A stretch of 33,522 nucleotides of DNA from Candidatus Zhuqueibacterota bacterium (lineage in GTDB: Bacteria; Zhuqueibacterota; Zhuqueibacteria; Residuimicrobiales; Oceaniaggregativiventaceae), in the NCBI GenBank assembly GCA_016929055.1, contig JAFGJN010000236.1, positions 1 through 33,522 on the forward strand, written 5' to 3'. Positions 16,695-25,700 of this stretch are shown here, one piece after another. Positions within the stretch are counted from its first letter, which is position 1; each line of letters opens with the position of its first letter. A program made the translations under genes and the position numbers. The notes below the pieces were generated by a model. It saw nothing but the letters and a program-made list of their open reading frames with translations, had not been told where the DNA came from and ran no database searches.

Positions 16695-17975
16695 GTGACG
16701 ATCAAACGCAAACGAACGGTTCCTGAAAAAAAACAAGAGTCGGCACCTGTCATGCCGCAACTGCGACCGGGGTTGGAAGTCACCCCTTTGCCCGAGCAGA
16801 ATAACCAAACCATCTGGGGGTTGCGCGATACCTGGCAGATCAACTCGAACATCATCGCTTTTTCAGAGGATATGCTCTACATTCTGCAATTTTTCGACGG
16901 CCGTCATACGGCTCAGGATATCCGGCATGAATATCTGAAGGCTTTTAATTCCTTTCTTTTGCCTGAACAGTTTGCCGAGTTGGTAGAAATCCTGGATGAG
17001 AATTATTTTCTGCAAAACGATCGCTTTGTCGAGCGAATGCAAGAGATCTGTGATGCCTATCGTCGGCTGTCGAGTCGACCAGCTCAACATGCTGGAAAAT
17101 CCTATCCATCACACTCACCAGCCTTAAAGCAGGAATTCGACGCTTATGACCGCCAGGTGCAACAGAGCCATGCTTTGGTCAATCGCATACTCGCACGTCG
17201 AATAACCGGGCTGGTGGTACCTCATATCGATATTCGCCTGGCCGGCAGTAGCTACGCGCACGCTTATCGCTATTTGGCGCAAAGCCGCCCAGCCGATCTC
17301 TATGTAATTCTCGGAATCGGGCATCAGGGTTTGATGACGGCGTTTGCTCCGACTCGATTGGATTTCGATACCCCCCTGGGTGTGGTACAAACTGACCGCG
17401 CGCTATTGGCCGAAATCGATCGCCGGACCGTAAGTGATTTCTCCCATCAGGAATTTTTTCATCTTCAGGAACACAGCATTGAATTTCAGGCGGTTTATCT
17501 GCGCTATGCCCTGCAACACGATTTTAAAATATTGCCGATCCTCTGCTCGTTTCCGCACACGATTTTTTCCGCATCGGGGAACGACACCGGTCAGCACGTG
17601 CTTTATCAAGAATTCCTGTCGGCGTTGAAAAGCGTTCTCTCTTCCTATCCCGCCCGTGTCTGCCTGATCGCCTCTGTCGATCTCGCTCATGTGGGTCGTC
17701 TTTACGGCGATGATTGGTCGCCGTCGGCCCGGGACTTGGCTTGTGTCGAGCAATACGACCGCAAAATCATTGACTGTATCAAAATGCGCGACGCAGCTGC
17801 GCTGCAAAGACACATCGATGAATCGGATAATGTTTACCATATCTGCGGCTATTCCGCTTTGATGCCCTTTATCGAATTGTTGCCCCCCTCTCGGGGCGAT
17901 CTGCTCGACTATCGCCAGGCGCAGATGGATGAGCAGCGCTCCACCGTCTCCTTTTGCAGCATGATCTTTTCCTGA
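16695..17975 (+). CDS. Memo-family protein (AmmeMemoRadiSam system B type)
   Basis: This 426-residue protein starts at a GTG 19 bases after the NamZ gene; the ribosome site is weak. Residues 150-426 are a Memo domain. The conserved metal-site and pocket residues align with human MEMO1: His177 in VVPHIDIRLAGSSYAHAY, His210 in LGIGHQG, His260 in EHSIEFQAVYL, His332 in SVDLAHVGRLYG and Cys384 in ICGYSALMPF. In front lies a 110-residue N-terminal region that looks like a small winged-helix or PqqD-like fold (FDGRHTAQDIRHEYLKAF). Such proteins usually travel with an AMMECR1-domain protein and a radical SAM enzyme. Neither is nearby. The true reaction is unknown. Confidence 0.85.
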   Translation: MTIKRKRTVPEKKQESAPVMPQLRPGLEVTPLPEQNNQTIWGLRDTWQINSNIIAFSEDMLYILQFFDGRHTAQDIRHEYLKAFNSFLLPEQFAELVEILDENYFLQNDRFVERMQEICDAYRRLSSRPAQHAGKSYPSHSPALKQEFDAYDRQVQQSHALVNRILARRITGLVVPHIDIRLAGSSYAHAYRYLAQSRPADLYVILGIGHQGLMTAFAPTRLDFDTPLGVVQTDRALLAEIDRRTVSDFSHQEFFHLQEHSIEFQAVYLRYALQHDFKILPILCSFPHTIFSASGNDTGQHVLYQEFLSALKSVLSSYPARVCLIASVDLAHVGRLYGDDWSPSARDLACVEQYDRKIIDCIKMRDAAALQRHIDESDNVYHICGYSALMPFIELLPPSRGDLLDYRQAQMDEQRSTVSFCSMIFS

Positions 17976-18039
17976 TTCCCATTTTTCCCCGCCATGATTT
18001 GCTTGATCTGCAATATTTTACTTGTTTTTTCCAGCAAAC

Positions 18040-18066
18040 GTGTTACCTTTTGATAAAATGTAACAC
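18040..18066 (+). promoter_or_regulatory. predicted NikR operator
   Basis: GTGTTAC and GTAACAC form a perfect inverted repeat with 13 bases between (18047-18059). This is the form (GTGTTAC-N13/14-GTAACAC) described for NikR in Geobacter and related delta-proteobacteria, distinct from the E. coli GTATGA-N16-TCATAC site. It lies 9 bases before the nikR ATG and abuts the GGAGG ribosome site. An extended -10 (TG-A-TAAAAT, 18051-18059) lies inside the spacer. Confidence 0.8.
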
Positions 18067-18075
18067 GGAGGACGA

Positions 18076-18489
18076 ATGCTCGTTCGTTTTGGCATATCTC
18101 TCGACGATGAATTGTTGCAGAAATTCGACCGACTTATTCATCGCAAAAAATACAAAAATCGTTCGGAAGCGATTCGCGATCTGATTCGCGCCGAGTTGAT
18201 CGCCGACGAATGGGCCGAAAACGCGGGCGACCGGGTGGCGACGTTGACGTTGATCTATGATCATCACCGCTTTGACCTGGCGCAAAAGCTGGTTCAGCTG
18301 CAGCACGACAGTCCGGCGCAGGTGGAAGCCACGCTGCACATCCATTTGGATCATCACCATTGTCTCGAGATGCTGGCGATTCGAGGGCGTGCTCGGGATA
18401 TCGAGGACTTGGCCGATAAACTCTCCAGTCTTAAAGGCGTGAAACACGGTCAATTGGTTAAAACTTCGGCCAGCGACGCGGTTCACTAA
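18076..18489 (+). CDS. nikR: nickel-responsive regulator NikR
   Basis: This 137-residue protein is a full-length NikR. The N-terminal ribbon-helix-helix DNA-binding domain begins LVRFGISLDDELLQKFDRLI and contains NRSEAIRDLIRAEL. The C-terminal ACT-like metal domain carries the nickel ligands His77, His88, His90 and Cys96, in ATLHIHLDHHHCLEM. These correspond to His76, His87, His89 and Cys95 of E. coli NikR. GGAGG lies five bases before the ATG. NikR normally represses nickel uptake when nickel is plentiful. The operator at 18040-18066 predicts autoregulation of this four-gene operon. Confidence 0.95.
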   Translation: MLVRFGISLDDELLQKFDRLIHRKKYKNRSEAIRDLIRAELIADEWAENAGDRVATLTLIYDHHRFDLAQKLVQLQHDSPAQVEATLHIHLDHHHCLEMLAIRGRARDIEDLADKLSSLKGVKHGQLVKTSASDAVH

Positions 18490-18506
18490 ATAAAGGGAGT
18501 GTCGGG

Positions 18507-20333
18507 ATGATTTTTCGTTGCACGGCCTGGCTGCTGATTTTGTTCGGTATCGCTCTTTCGGCCGAAACTCAAAAACCGGATTCGGTGCGTTATCATTTCA
18601 ATCCGGTTGTCGTGACGGCGACCAAGATCGCCGGTGCACAAAAAGATTTGGCGGCCAGTATCAGCGTCATCTCTGCGGAAACCATTCGCCGCACGCCTCA
18701 GGTTTCTTCTCTGGAATTGGTGCGGGATCGAGTGCCGGGACTGTTTCTCACCGAAAAGAACGTCATGGGATACGGCGTCGCCAGCGGTGCGGCAGGCGGA
18801 ATCACCATACGCGGGGTCGGCAGCACTCCGGTCACTGGAGTTTTGGTCTTGCGGGATGGCCGGCCGGACATGATGGGTCTGATGGGCCATGCCATTCCCG
18901 ATGCCTATCCGCTCGACGGCATCGAGCGGATCGAAGTTGTGCGCGGTCCCGCTTCCTTTCTCTATGGCACCAACGCCATGGGTGGTGTCATCAACCTGGT
19001 TTCGCAGAAACACAGACAGAAGGGATTTATAACCCGACTGGACGGGCGCTATGGAACCTATGCCCAGCAGCGCCTTCGCCTCAGCCATGGTGGCAATACC
19101 GGACGATTTGATTATCAACTCTCTATCGCACAAAATCAGACCGATGGCCATCGGCCGAATTCCGCTTATGAATCCACTGTCGCCACTCTGCATAGCGGGT
19201 TAAAAATTTCTCCTCACTTTCATGCCGAAATCAACGCCAACTGGTCGGATATTCTCATGAACGATCCGGGGACGCGTTCAAATCCGGATGCCGATCACTG
19301 GTACGATCTCGTTCGTTCCGGTCTCGATATCACCTTGATCCACAGCGGTTCGACAGGGGAGACGACTCTGAAAGCGCACGGCAATTTCGGCCGCCACAAA
19401 ATTTATGATGGATTTCGTTCGACCGATCAAACGGTCGGCGCGATGCTCTATCACACCGCTGCACTCTGGCCGGGACAGAAAACGACGCTGGGCTTGGATG
19501 TCAAGAACTATGGCGGCGAGATTACCAGCCAAAGCCCCGGATACCGTTTCGGATCTTTCGATGTGACCGAATTTGCACCCTATCTGCATGTGCAGCAGAT
19601 GTTCTGGGAGCGCCTGATCCTCTCGGGTGCTTTGCGGGTTGAAGAACACGAACTCTCCGGTCGCGAGTGGATTCCCGGTCTGGGCCTGGTCTGGCATCTC
19701 GATGACCAGACCTCGATCCGCCTGCAAAATTCCAAGGGTTTTCGCAGTCCGACTATTCGCGAGCTCTATCTTTTCCCGCCGCGCAATCCGGATCTGGAGC
19801 CCGAACGGTTGTGGAACCGAGAAATCGGAATAAGCCGAATGGTGCGAGATTGCGCTCGTCTGGATTTGGCGCTTTTTCACGCGCGGGGAAGCGATTTGAT
19901 CCGCTTGCAGGGCCTCTATATGACCGGACAATGGATCAATTCGGCTGATTTTGTCCATACCGGTTATGAAATCACAGCGGAATGGATTCCCATTGACGTG
20001 CTGGAAATACATGCGACCTGGTCCAAACACGATCTGGGCGATGAAACGCTGAATGCGCCGGGAAAAAAGCTCGGCCTGGGGGTTGTTGCCCGAGTAGGCT
20101 TGCTCGAATTGATGGCCCAAACTCTTGTTGTTCAGGATCTTTACGGAGGCGACCGGCGTACGCAGCCGATGGCCGATTATCAGGTCACCGATTTGAGTCT
20201 GGCTTTGCCGCTTTTTTCGTGTTTTCGTCTGCAGATGAGTTTGAAAAACGCTTTTAACGCCGATTATGAGACCTTGCCGGGCTATCCCATGCCGCGGCGC
20301 ACACTGGTGATCGATGGCGGAATTCGATTTTGA
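18507..20333 (+). CDS. TonB-dependent outer-membrane receptor, probably for nickel
   Basis: This 608-residue receptor has a signal peptide (MIFRCTAWLLILFGIALSAE), a TonB box-like segment (NPVVVTATK), a plug domain and a 22-strand-type barrel ending in GGIRF. Plug landmarks are IRGVGSTPVTGVLVLRDGRPD, then IERIEVVRGPASFLYGTNAMGG and VINLV. A Met/His-rich loop, DMMGLMGH, precedes IPDAYPLDGI and may bind a metal or metallophore. It begins 17 bases after nikR behind the putative NikR operator, which suggests nickel or a nickel-chelate as substrate. Cobalt or a cobalamin-like chelate cannot be excluded. TonB, ExbB and ExbD are not in the window. The ECF-type gene overlaps its stop codon. Confidence 0.9.
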   Translation: MIFRCTAWLLILFGIALSAETQKPDSVRYHFNPVVVTATKIAGAQKDLAASISVISAETIRRTPQVSSLELVRDRVPGLFLTEKNVMGYGVASGAAGGITIRGVGSTPVTGVLVLRDGRPDMMGLMGHAIPDAYPLDGIERIEVVRGPASFLYGTNAMGGVINLVSQKHRQKGFITRLDGRYGTYAQQRLRLSHGGNTGRFDYQLSIAQNQTDGHRPNSAYESTVATLHSGLKISPHFHAEINANWSDILMNDPGTRSNPDADHWYDLVRSGLDITLIHSGSTGETTLKAHGNFGRHKIYDGFRSTDQTVGAMLYHTAALWPGQKTTLGLDVKNYGGEITSQSPGYRFGSFDVTEFAPYLHVQQMFWERLILSGALRVEEHELSGREWIPGLGLVWHLDDQTSIRLQNSKGFRSPTIRELYLFPPRNPDLEPERLWNREIGISRMVRDCARLDLALFHARGSDLIRLQGLYMTGQWINSADFVHTGYEITAEWIPIDVLEIHATWSKHDLGDETLNAPGKKLGLGVVARVGLLELMAQTLVVQDLYGGDRRTQPMADYQVTDLSLALPLFSCFRLQMSLKNAFNADYETLPGYPMPRRTLVIDGGIRF

Positions 20334-20869
20334 GCACACATGGAGCCCAAACCATTGTTTATGTGACCCGGGGAGCCATGGTCATGGCGTTGGGAATTCT
20401 GGTTCCGATTGTTTTCCATGCCATCGGTCTGGGCGCGCTGTTTTTGCCCATGTTTTGGCCCATCGCGATCGGCGCTTTTTTTCTGCCCCCGGGATTGGCG
20501 CTTTTGGTCGGTATGCTGACGCCGCTGTTGTCCACTCTGTTGACCGGAATGCCGCCGATATCGCCGCCGATCGTTCTGGTGATGATGGCTGAATTGGGCG
20601 CTTTGGCCCTCGTCATTGCCGTTTTGCGGGGGTACTGCCGTTTGCCCGATATTTTGGTGCTGTTTATCGCGCTGCTCGGTTCGCGTATCGTTCTTTTTCT
20701 CGTCCTGATCTCTCTGATCCCTCTTTTGGGAATCCCGTCGGGCGCCCTCTCGACCGCTCTCGTCCTTCGCGGTGTGCCGGGCATCCTGGTTATTTTGATC
20801 GTTGTGCCGATTCTTTTGTACGCGCTCCGCCGTGTGTTGGTCAGCGGCGAGTGGAATCGTTCAACCTGA
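20330..20869 (+). CDS. ECF transporter S component (substrate-binding membrane subunit)
   Basis: This 179-residue protein has about five to six membrane segments and no ATPase. It matches small S components of energy-coupling-factor transporters: FLPMFWPIAIG, LALLVGMLTPLLSTLLTGMPP, SPPIVLVMMAEL, and an AxxxA motif (A16-A20) in the first helix, the site where S components contact the ECF module. The TTG start at 20330 overlaps the receptor stop (TTGA) and has a GGCGGA site. The first ATG (codon 17, 20378) would lose part of that AxxxA motif, so I favour TTG. EcfA and EcfT are not nearby. The substrate is not predictable; location in a NikR operon suggests nickel or a metal chelate. Confidence 0.8.
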   Translation: MSTHGAQTIVYVTRGAMVMALGILVPIVFHAIGLGALFLPMFWPIAIGAFFLPPGLALLVGMLTPLLSTLLTGMPPISPPIVLVMMAELGALALVIAVLRGYCRLPDILVLFIALLGSRIVLFLVLISLIPLLGIPSGALSTALVLRGVPGILVILIVVPILLYALRRVLVSGEWNRST

Positions 20870-20887
20870 TGGTTGGAAAGCGCCTTT

Positions 20888-21484
20888 ATGTCGGAAGCTC
20901 ATCGTCATTTTTTCAATGAAACGGCCTCTGCTTGGCTCAAGCGCCAAGAGTGTCCGGAACTTTATAACTATATGCTGGAATTCGGCGTCCGTGCCGGCGA
21001 TCGTGTTCTCGATGCCGGCGCCGGAACGGGAAGGTTGACGCGCTATTTGGCGCCGCTGGTTGGAGAGACGGGGCAGGTGGTGGCGCTGGATAGCGCCGTG
21101 ACCATGCTACGCGTGGGGCCTTATGGGCAATGGGGAAAAACCGTCTCGGCAGTTTGTGCCGATCTATTGGGCCTGCCGGTTCAGTCTGGTTTTTTTGACA
21201 AAGCGGTTTGTCTGGCGGTCATACCGCACTGCCGCTCCCGCTTGCCGGTCTTAAAAGAACTCTATCGTGCGCTCAAACCCGGCGGCAAAATTCTTATCCT
21301 TCATACCTGCAACAGCGATCACCTCAACACCCTGCATGGCAACCTGCCGGCGCCTATTTGCGACGATTATCTGCCGCCGGTCACCGTTCTCGCAAGCGAA
21401 TTAAAATCCAGCGGCTTTATGATCTTGCGCGCCGAGGAAAACCCCCAACTCTTTTGGCTGGAAGCCCGCCGACCCGACCGGTGA
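20888..21484 (+). CDS. class I SAM-dependent methyltransferase
   Basis: This 198-residue protein has the Rossmann-type methyltransferase motifs: VLDAGAGTGRLTRYLAPLVG (motif I), QVVALDSAVTMLRVG (acidic end of strand 2), VCADLLGLPVQ and LKELYRALKPGGKILILHT. The region after this, HTCNSDHLNTLHGN and PAPICDDY, is rich in Cys, His and Asp. The ATG at 20888 has GGAAAG about seven bases upstream; the TTG at 20873 is less likely. It lies 18 bases after the ECF gene, as the last gene of the NikR operon. It may modify a metallophore or metal-related cofactor; the substrate is not shown. UbiE-like quinone methylation is an alternative. Confidence 0.85.
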   Translation: MSEAHRHFFNETASAWLKRQECPELYNYMLEFGVRAGDRVLDAGAGTGRLTRYLAPLVGETGQVVALDSAVTMLRVGPYGQWGKTVSAVCADLLGLPVQSGFFDKAVCLAVIPHCRSRLPVLKELYRALKPGGKILILHTCNSDHLNTLHGNLPAPICDDYLPPVTVLASELKSSGFMILRAEENPQLFWLEARRPDR

Positions 21485-21505
21485 ACCGAACGGCTGTTCT
21501 GGTGT

Positions 21506-22594
21506 TCAGCGCAACAAAACAATTCGTTGCACCAGATGATGGCTCGATGTGGTCAAAACCGCATGATAAACGCCGCTTGCCGCCTGCTCGCCGCTATCCT
21601 CAAGACCATTCCATACAACCCGATGAACACCCGCCTGCATCGGAGCGTTCACGAGAACGCGTATGGCTTGTCCCAACGTGTTGTAAATTGAAATCTCGAT
21701 TTGATCGTCCTTTGGCAGAGAAAAGGAAAAGGTTGTTTCCGGATTGAACGGATTGGGAAAATTGGGCGACAGAACCGGTGTTGTGGGCATGACTTGAAGA
21801 CAAATCGGCTCGTGCTTGCCTTGATTGCCCTGGAAATCAACACTGATCAGTTGATATCGGTAGATCTCTCCGGGCTCGATGGCGGTATCGACAAAGCGAT
21901 AGGACTGGCGCGACTGGCTGTTGCCCGCCCCGGGAATCAACGCTTCGTTCAAGAGGCTGAAATGCGATTCGTCTCCAACTGCGCGTTGCAGCATAAATCC
22001 GAGATTTTCAGTTTCGGATTCCGTGATCCAGCAGAGATGGACACCATCTCTGCCGATTTCAGCGCTAAAACCGGAAAGCTCGATTGGTACGGTAAAGGGT
22101 GGCGGCTGCAAAAAGATAAATTTGTAATCAATGAAATTGCCAAGCCAATCGGCAATACGGGTCAGTTGTGATCGATCCCAGGCAATACCGGACAGCGCGG
22201 TGGTATCGAGGACGCGAAACAGCAACCGAATGACCCGTGTGGGTGCAAACGGTACTGGTACGCCGATTCCCTGGTCTGTGCGCACGATGTGAATGACAAT
22301 GCGCGGCGGATAGTCCTGGGCGACCATCGGCAGATAAGAGGGTGAATAATTTGAATCCCACAGCCCGTCATAGCGAGTATCCTGTCCGATAAACGCCAGC
22401 GCAGCATCGTTGTAATCGAGAACCAGGGTGGCGTCGCCGAGGTGGTCGGGCATGCCATCAACGGTGTTGAACAAGAGGTCGACGACCAGGGTGTTGTTGC
22501 TCAGCCACTGATCGATTCGGGCTTCATAGGTTTGTGCAACGAGCGGCAAAGCGAGCAGAAACAGGGAAAGGGCGGCCCCGTGATGCGTTTTCAT
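21506..22594 (-). CDS. secreted protein with cohesin-like domain and type IX sorting module
   Basis: This 362-residue exported protein has a signal peptide (MKTHHGAALSLFLLALPLVAQ). Residues about 25-170 form a beta-rich domain: WLSNNTLVVDLLFNT, ATLVLDYNDAALAFIG and RVIRLLFRVLD. This resembles cohesin-type or other secretion-linked beta domains. Then comes an FN3-like domain (IELSGFSAEIG, CWITESETENLGF) and a terminal sorting module (SPNFPNPFNPETTFSFSL, YNTLGQAIRVLVNAPMQAG, ASGVYHAVL). The last 80 residues fit the FlgD-Ig/T9SS type A family. The ATG at 22594 is preceded by AGGAGG. It converges with the methyltransferase gene, 21 bases away. Secretion to the cell surface is inferred. Confidence 0.82.
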   Translation of the reverse strand: MKTHHGAALSLFLLALPLVAQTYEARIDQWLSNNTLVVDLLFNTVDGMPDHLGDATLVLDYNDAALAFIGQDTRYDGLWDSNYSPSYLPMVAQDYPPRIVIHIVRTDQGIGVPVPFAPTRVIRLLFRVLDTTALSGIAWDRSQLTRIADWLGNFIDYKFIFLQPPPFTVPIELSGFSAEIGRDGVHLCWITESETENLGFMLQRAVGDESHFSLLNEALIPGAGNSQSRQSYRFVDTAIEPGEIYRYQLISVDFQGNQGKHEPICLQVMPTTPVLSPNFPNPFNPETTFSFSLPKDDQIEISIYNTLGQAIRVLVNAPMQAGVHRVVWNGLEDSGEQAASGVYHAVLTTSSHHLVQRIVLLR

Positions 22595-22671
22595 AGTTGC
22601 CTCCTGCAAGGTGCCTGACTGAACGGTTGCACGCGTGAGTTTTCAACGCGGTCATCTCTTAAATATACGAT

Positions 22672-22700
22672 ATTATTTTACTATTCGCTACAAAATTCAA
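22672..22700 (-). promoter_or_regulatory. predicted promoter of the 362-residue secreted protein
   Basis: On the minus strand TTGAAT, a 17-base spacer and AATAAT lie about 78 bases before the ATG at 22594. The same -35 (TTGAAT) is seen at the uraA promoter. Confidence 0.35.
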
Positions 22701-22764
22701 AGAGAGAAGGGTAAAAGGGTTCGAGTAGAGGATTATGGGAGCCGTTCGGGTTTCGCGGGGGTTT

Positions 22765-25700
22765 TCAGGGCAAATGGTTGAAAAGAATCAGATAATCGGA
22801 GGTTGTAACGAAACCATCGCCGTCCAGATCCGCGATGCTAAAGGTCCATCCGCTTTGCGTCATTCGACCGTACCATTGGTCGACATCCTGCAGAGAGATC
22901 AAGCCGTTGCGATCGATATCGCCGCATTTACTGCCCCAAAGGTCGGTTGAAAGTTTAATGCTGCGCTGCGGATCGATACAGTTTGAGGAAAAATCAAAGG
23001 TTTTTGTTTCCCCGGCTTTCAGAGTCAGAGGATCGGTGCTGACGACTGTCAGGTGGTTGCGATGCACCAAAGCCAGGTAATAGGAGCCGGGCGATGCATC
23101 CACTGTCAGGTGAGTATCCGGCCTATCGGCGCTCACCAACATACCGTCGCTGCGCAGCAGGGCGTCGCAAAAAGCTGTCGCTTGCCCTTCGGGAGTCATC
23201 CGCAGCTCCAGCCGAACCCAGTCGACTATTCCCTGCAAATTTTTTTCTGTGCGGACGAAAGGATCATAGGGCGAAACAGAGGGCAGGATTTGCCGATTTG
23301 CGCGCCGATCGCGCATGCGCCCGAGTTCGGGATCGTAGGGCCCCTCGAGAAAGGCTTTGCAGATCAGGTAAAGAGGGGCAGCGTGGAGGGTAAAAGCAGT
23401 TTCCGCCGCAGCCTCTGACAATCGGTCGCCGGTGTCGACGGTGTGCAGCTGTGCATAATACCGTCCAGGCGGCAATCCGGCAAGGCTCCATCCGCGGTTG
23501 GTACCGAGGACGCGACCGAAATTTTGGTTGAGAAGGGAAAAAATATCGTTGCCTCCCACGGTGGTTCCGACAGTGAGCTGGTAGCGCAAGGCCGATCCAG
23601 GAGTTTCCGAATCAGTTGCTTCGGACCACAAAAAGGAGACGGTGTCATTGGTGGCAACGGCGGTAAAATTCAGCGGTGCTGCCGGTGCCCGATTTTTCCG
23701 GGGTGATTGATTGACCTGAAGGCGGCAGACACCGGCGTCATCGCTCAGGAAAAAGAGATCGGTGTCCCCGTCCCCATCCATATCCCATAGCGCTGCTCGA
23801 CCGGCGAACGGAAACTCGACTTGGAAATCGGGAATCCAGGCTCCGGTTTTGAGGGCGATCAGCGTCTGAACCATGGTATGCTGAGCGGAGGGAGATCCGA
23901 TGATGATCAAATCGGCAGCGCCGTCCTGATTCAGATCTCTGGCAAGAATCTGACTCAGCGGCCATTCGGATTCGAAAACAGTTTGCATCTCCCAAGTGCG
24001 GTCAGAGGCCCCGGGATTGTGCAGCACCAAAATCCGCCCTGTTCGTTCTTCCGTTTCACTGCTCAACAGTAAATCGGACAAACCGTCGGATTCAAAGTCC
24101 ACCCAAAGCATCCGCCAGTTTGATCCCATGGGCAGAGGATGGTCATGGACGGCAAAAGAGGATCGATCGCCTCGGTTTTCATAGATCCGCAAAATCCACT
24201 GCTGATTTGCTTTTTGACCGATGGCGAATCCATCGAGATCGGCATCGAGATCGGCGTCCATGCTGCCGACAGCACTCCAGTGTATCCGGCTTGAATCGTT
24301 ATAAACGGATTCAAGACGCACGGGCATAGCCGAATTGGCTGCAAGGCGGGTTTCCAGAAAAGAGAGTCGATTTGCTCCCGCAACGATAAAATCTGGCAGA
24401 CCGTCATTGCCCAGGTCGGTACTGGTGAGCGCCTCTGGCCGGTAGGGGAGGGGGATCGCCTGGTTGCGACGAAGGGTTGGCTTTAATCCGGATTTTTCAT
24501 GCCAAAGCCAGGTTTCCATCGTTCCTGTTTCGCTCCCTGCATGGATAAGAATGAGATCTTTCCAGCCATCGAGATCCAGGTCAGCGGTTGTCAAGGCCTG
24601 CTTTCCGTATAGATCCGGCATCTCTTCCGTTTGAACGGGTTGCCCATACCATTCGTTTCGCTGTACCAGCCGGCTCGAGGCCAGTTCGATCGTCGGCGAT
24701 GTACCGTCGATTTTGTCGGCAATCAGTATTTCCGTTCCTCGATTCAGGTGCCATTGATCGAGATGCCAAAATCCGACATCCTTACCTTGCAGAACTGGCG
24801 ATTCCAGTGCAATCGTTCGGAAGGATCGATACTCGCGCGGCGTCAAACTGCCATCGCCAATCAAAAGCATACCATACCACCAGGATGCATCGCTTTCAGT
24901 GGGCTGATCCAAAACCTGATTCAACCAGGTCAAGAAGGCATTGCCAAAAGTCGCCTCCTGCCCGAGCCGTTGATAAAAGACTCGATCGCTCCACATACCG
25001 CCGATTTTGCTGCTCGACCAGGCCACCAGCCCCGGACGATCGGGATTAAAGAGAACCGCTCCAGCCAGGTAATTGTTCATGGTAAAATCGGCTGCTGCGC
25101 AGATATACAGCGAATAAAAAATCGATTGGGGATCGTGGTGCAAATAATCAAAGGTATTGACCTGCCTGACTGTTGAATAATCCTGTTCGACAAACGAATG
25201 CGCCCGGCTTGATCCGTGCGAACGGATATGCAGGTACTCGATGATACTATCGGCCAGAACGGTTTTCAAGTGCGCTGCGGTGGTGGTATTGGGTTCATCA
25301 ACGGCTTGAATGGCTTGTGCTGCGTAAAAGGCCTGGGCGTTGGTGATATCGCTCGCCGTCATTTCACGCCAGTCGTCATCGTTGTAAATCAAGGCCCTGC
25401 GTACTGGCTGATAAATCCCATGGCGGAATTCATGGTTTTTCTTCAGGTAAGCTCGCACAACCTCTGTTTCGTCGCCGAGCAGATAGAGATTATGGGCGGC
25501 GATACGGCTCACCCAGATTTCAAGGGAGAGATTGCCGCGACGTTGATCGTATTTGCCGTTTTCACCCTGTAAGATGTCCCCGTCTCCCACGTCCAACCAC
25601 TCGCCATCGAGATCCATAAAAAAAAGGTCGCAAGGAAAATCCTCGTATTCCGGAAAGGAATAGTCGCGTTGTGCCAATTCGAATAAGACATAGGGGATTT

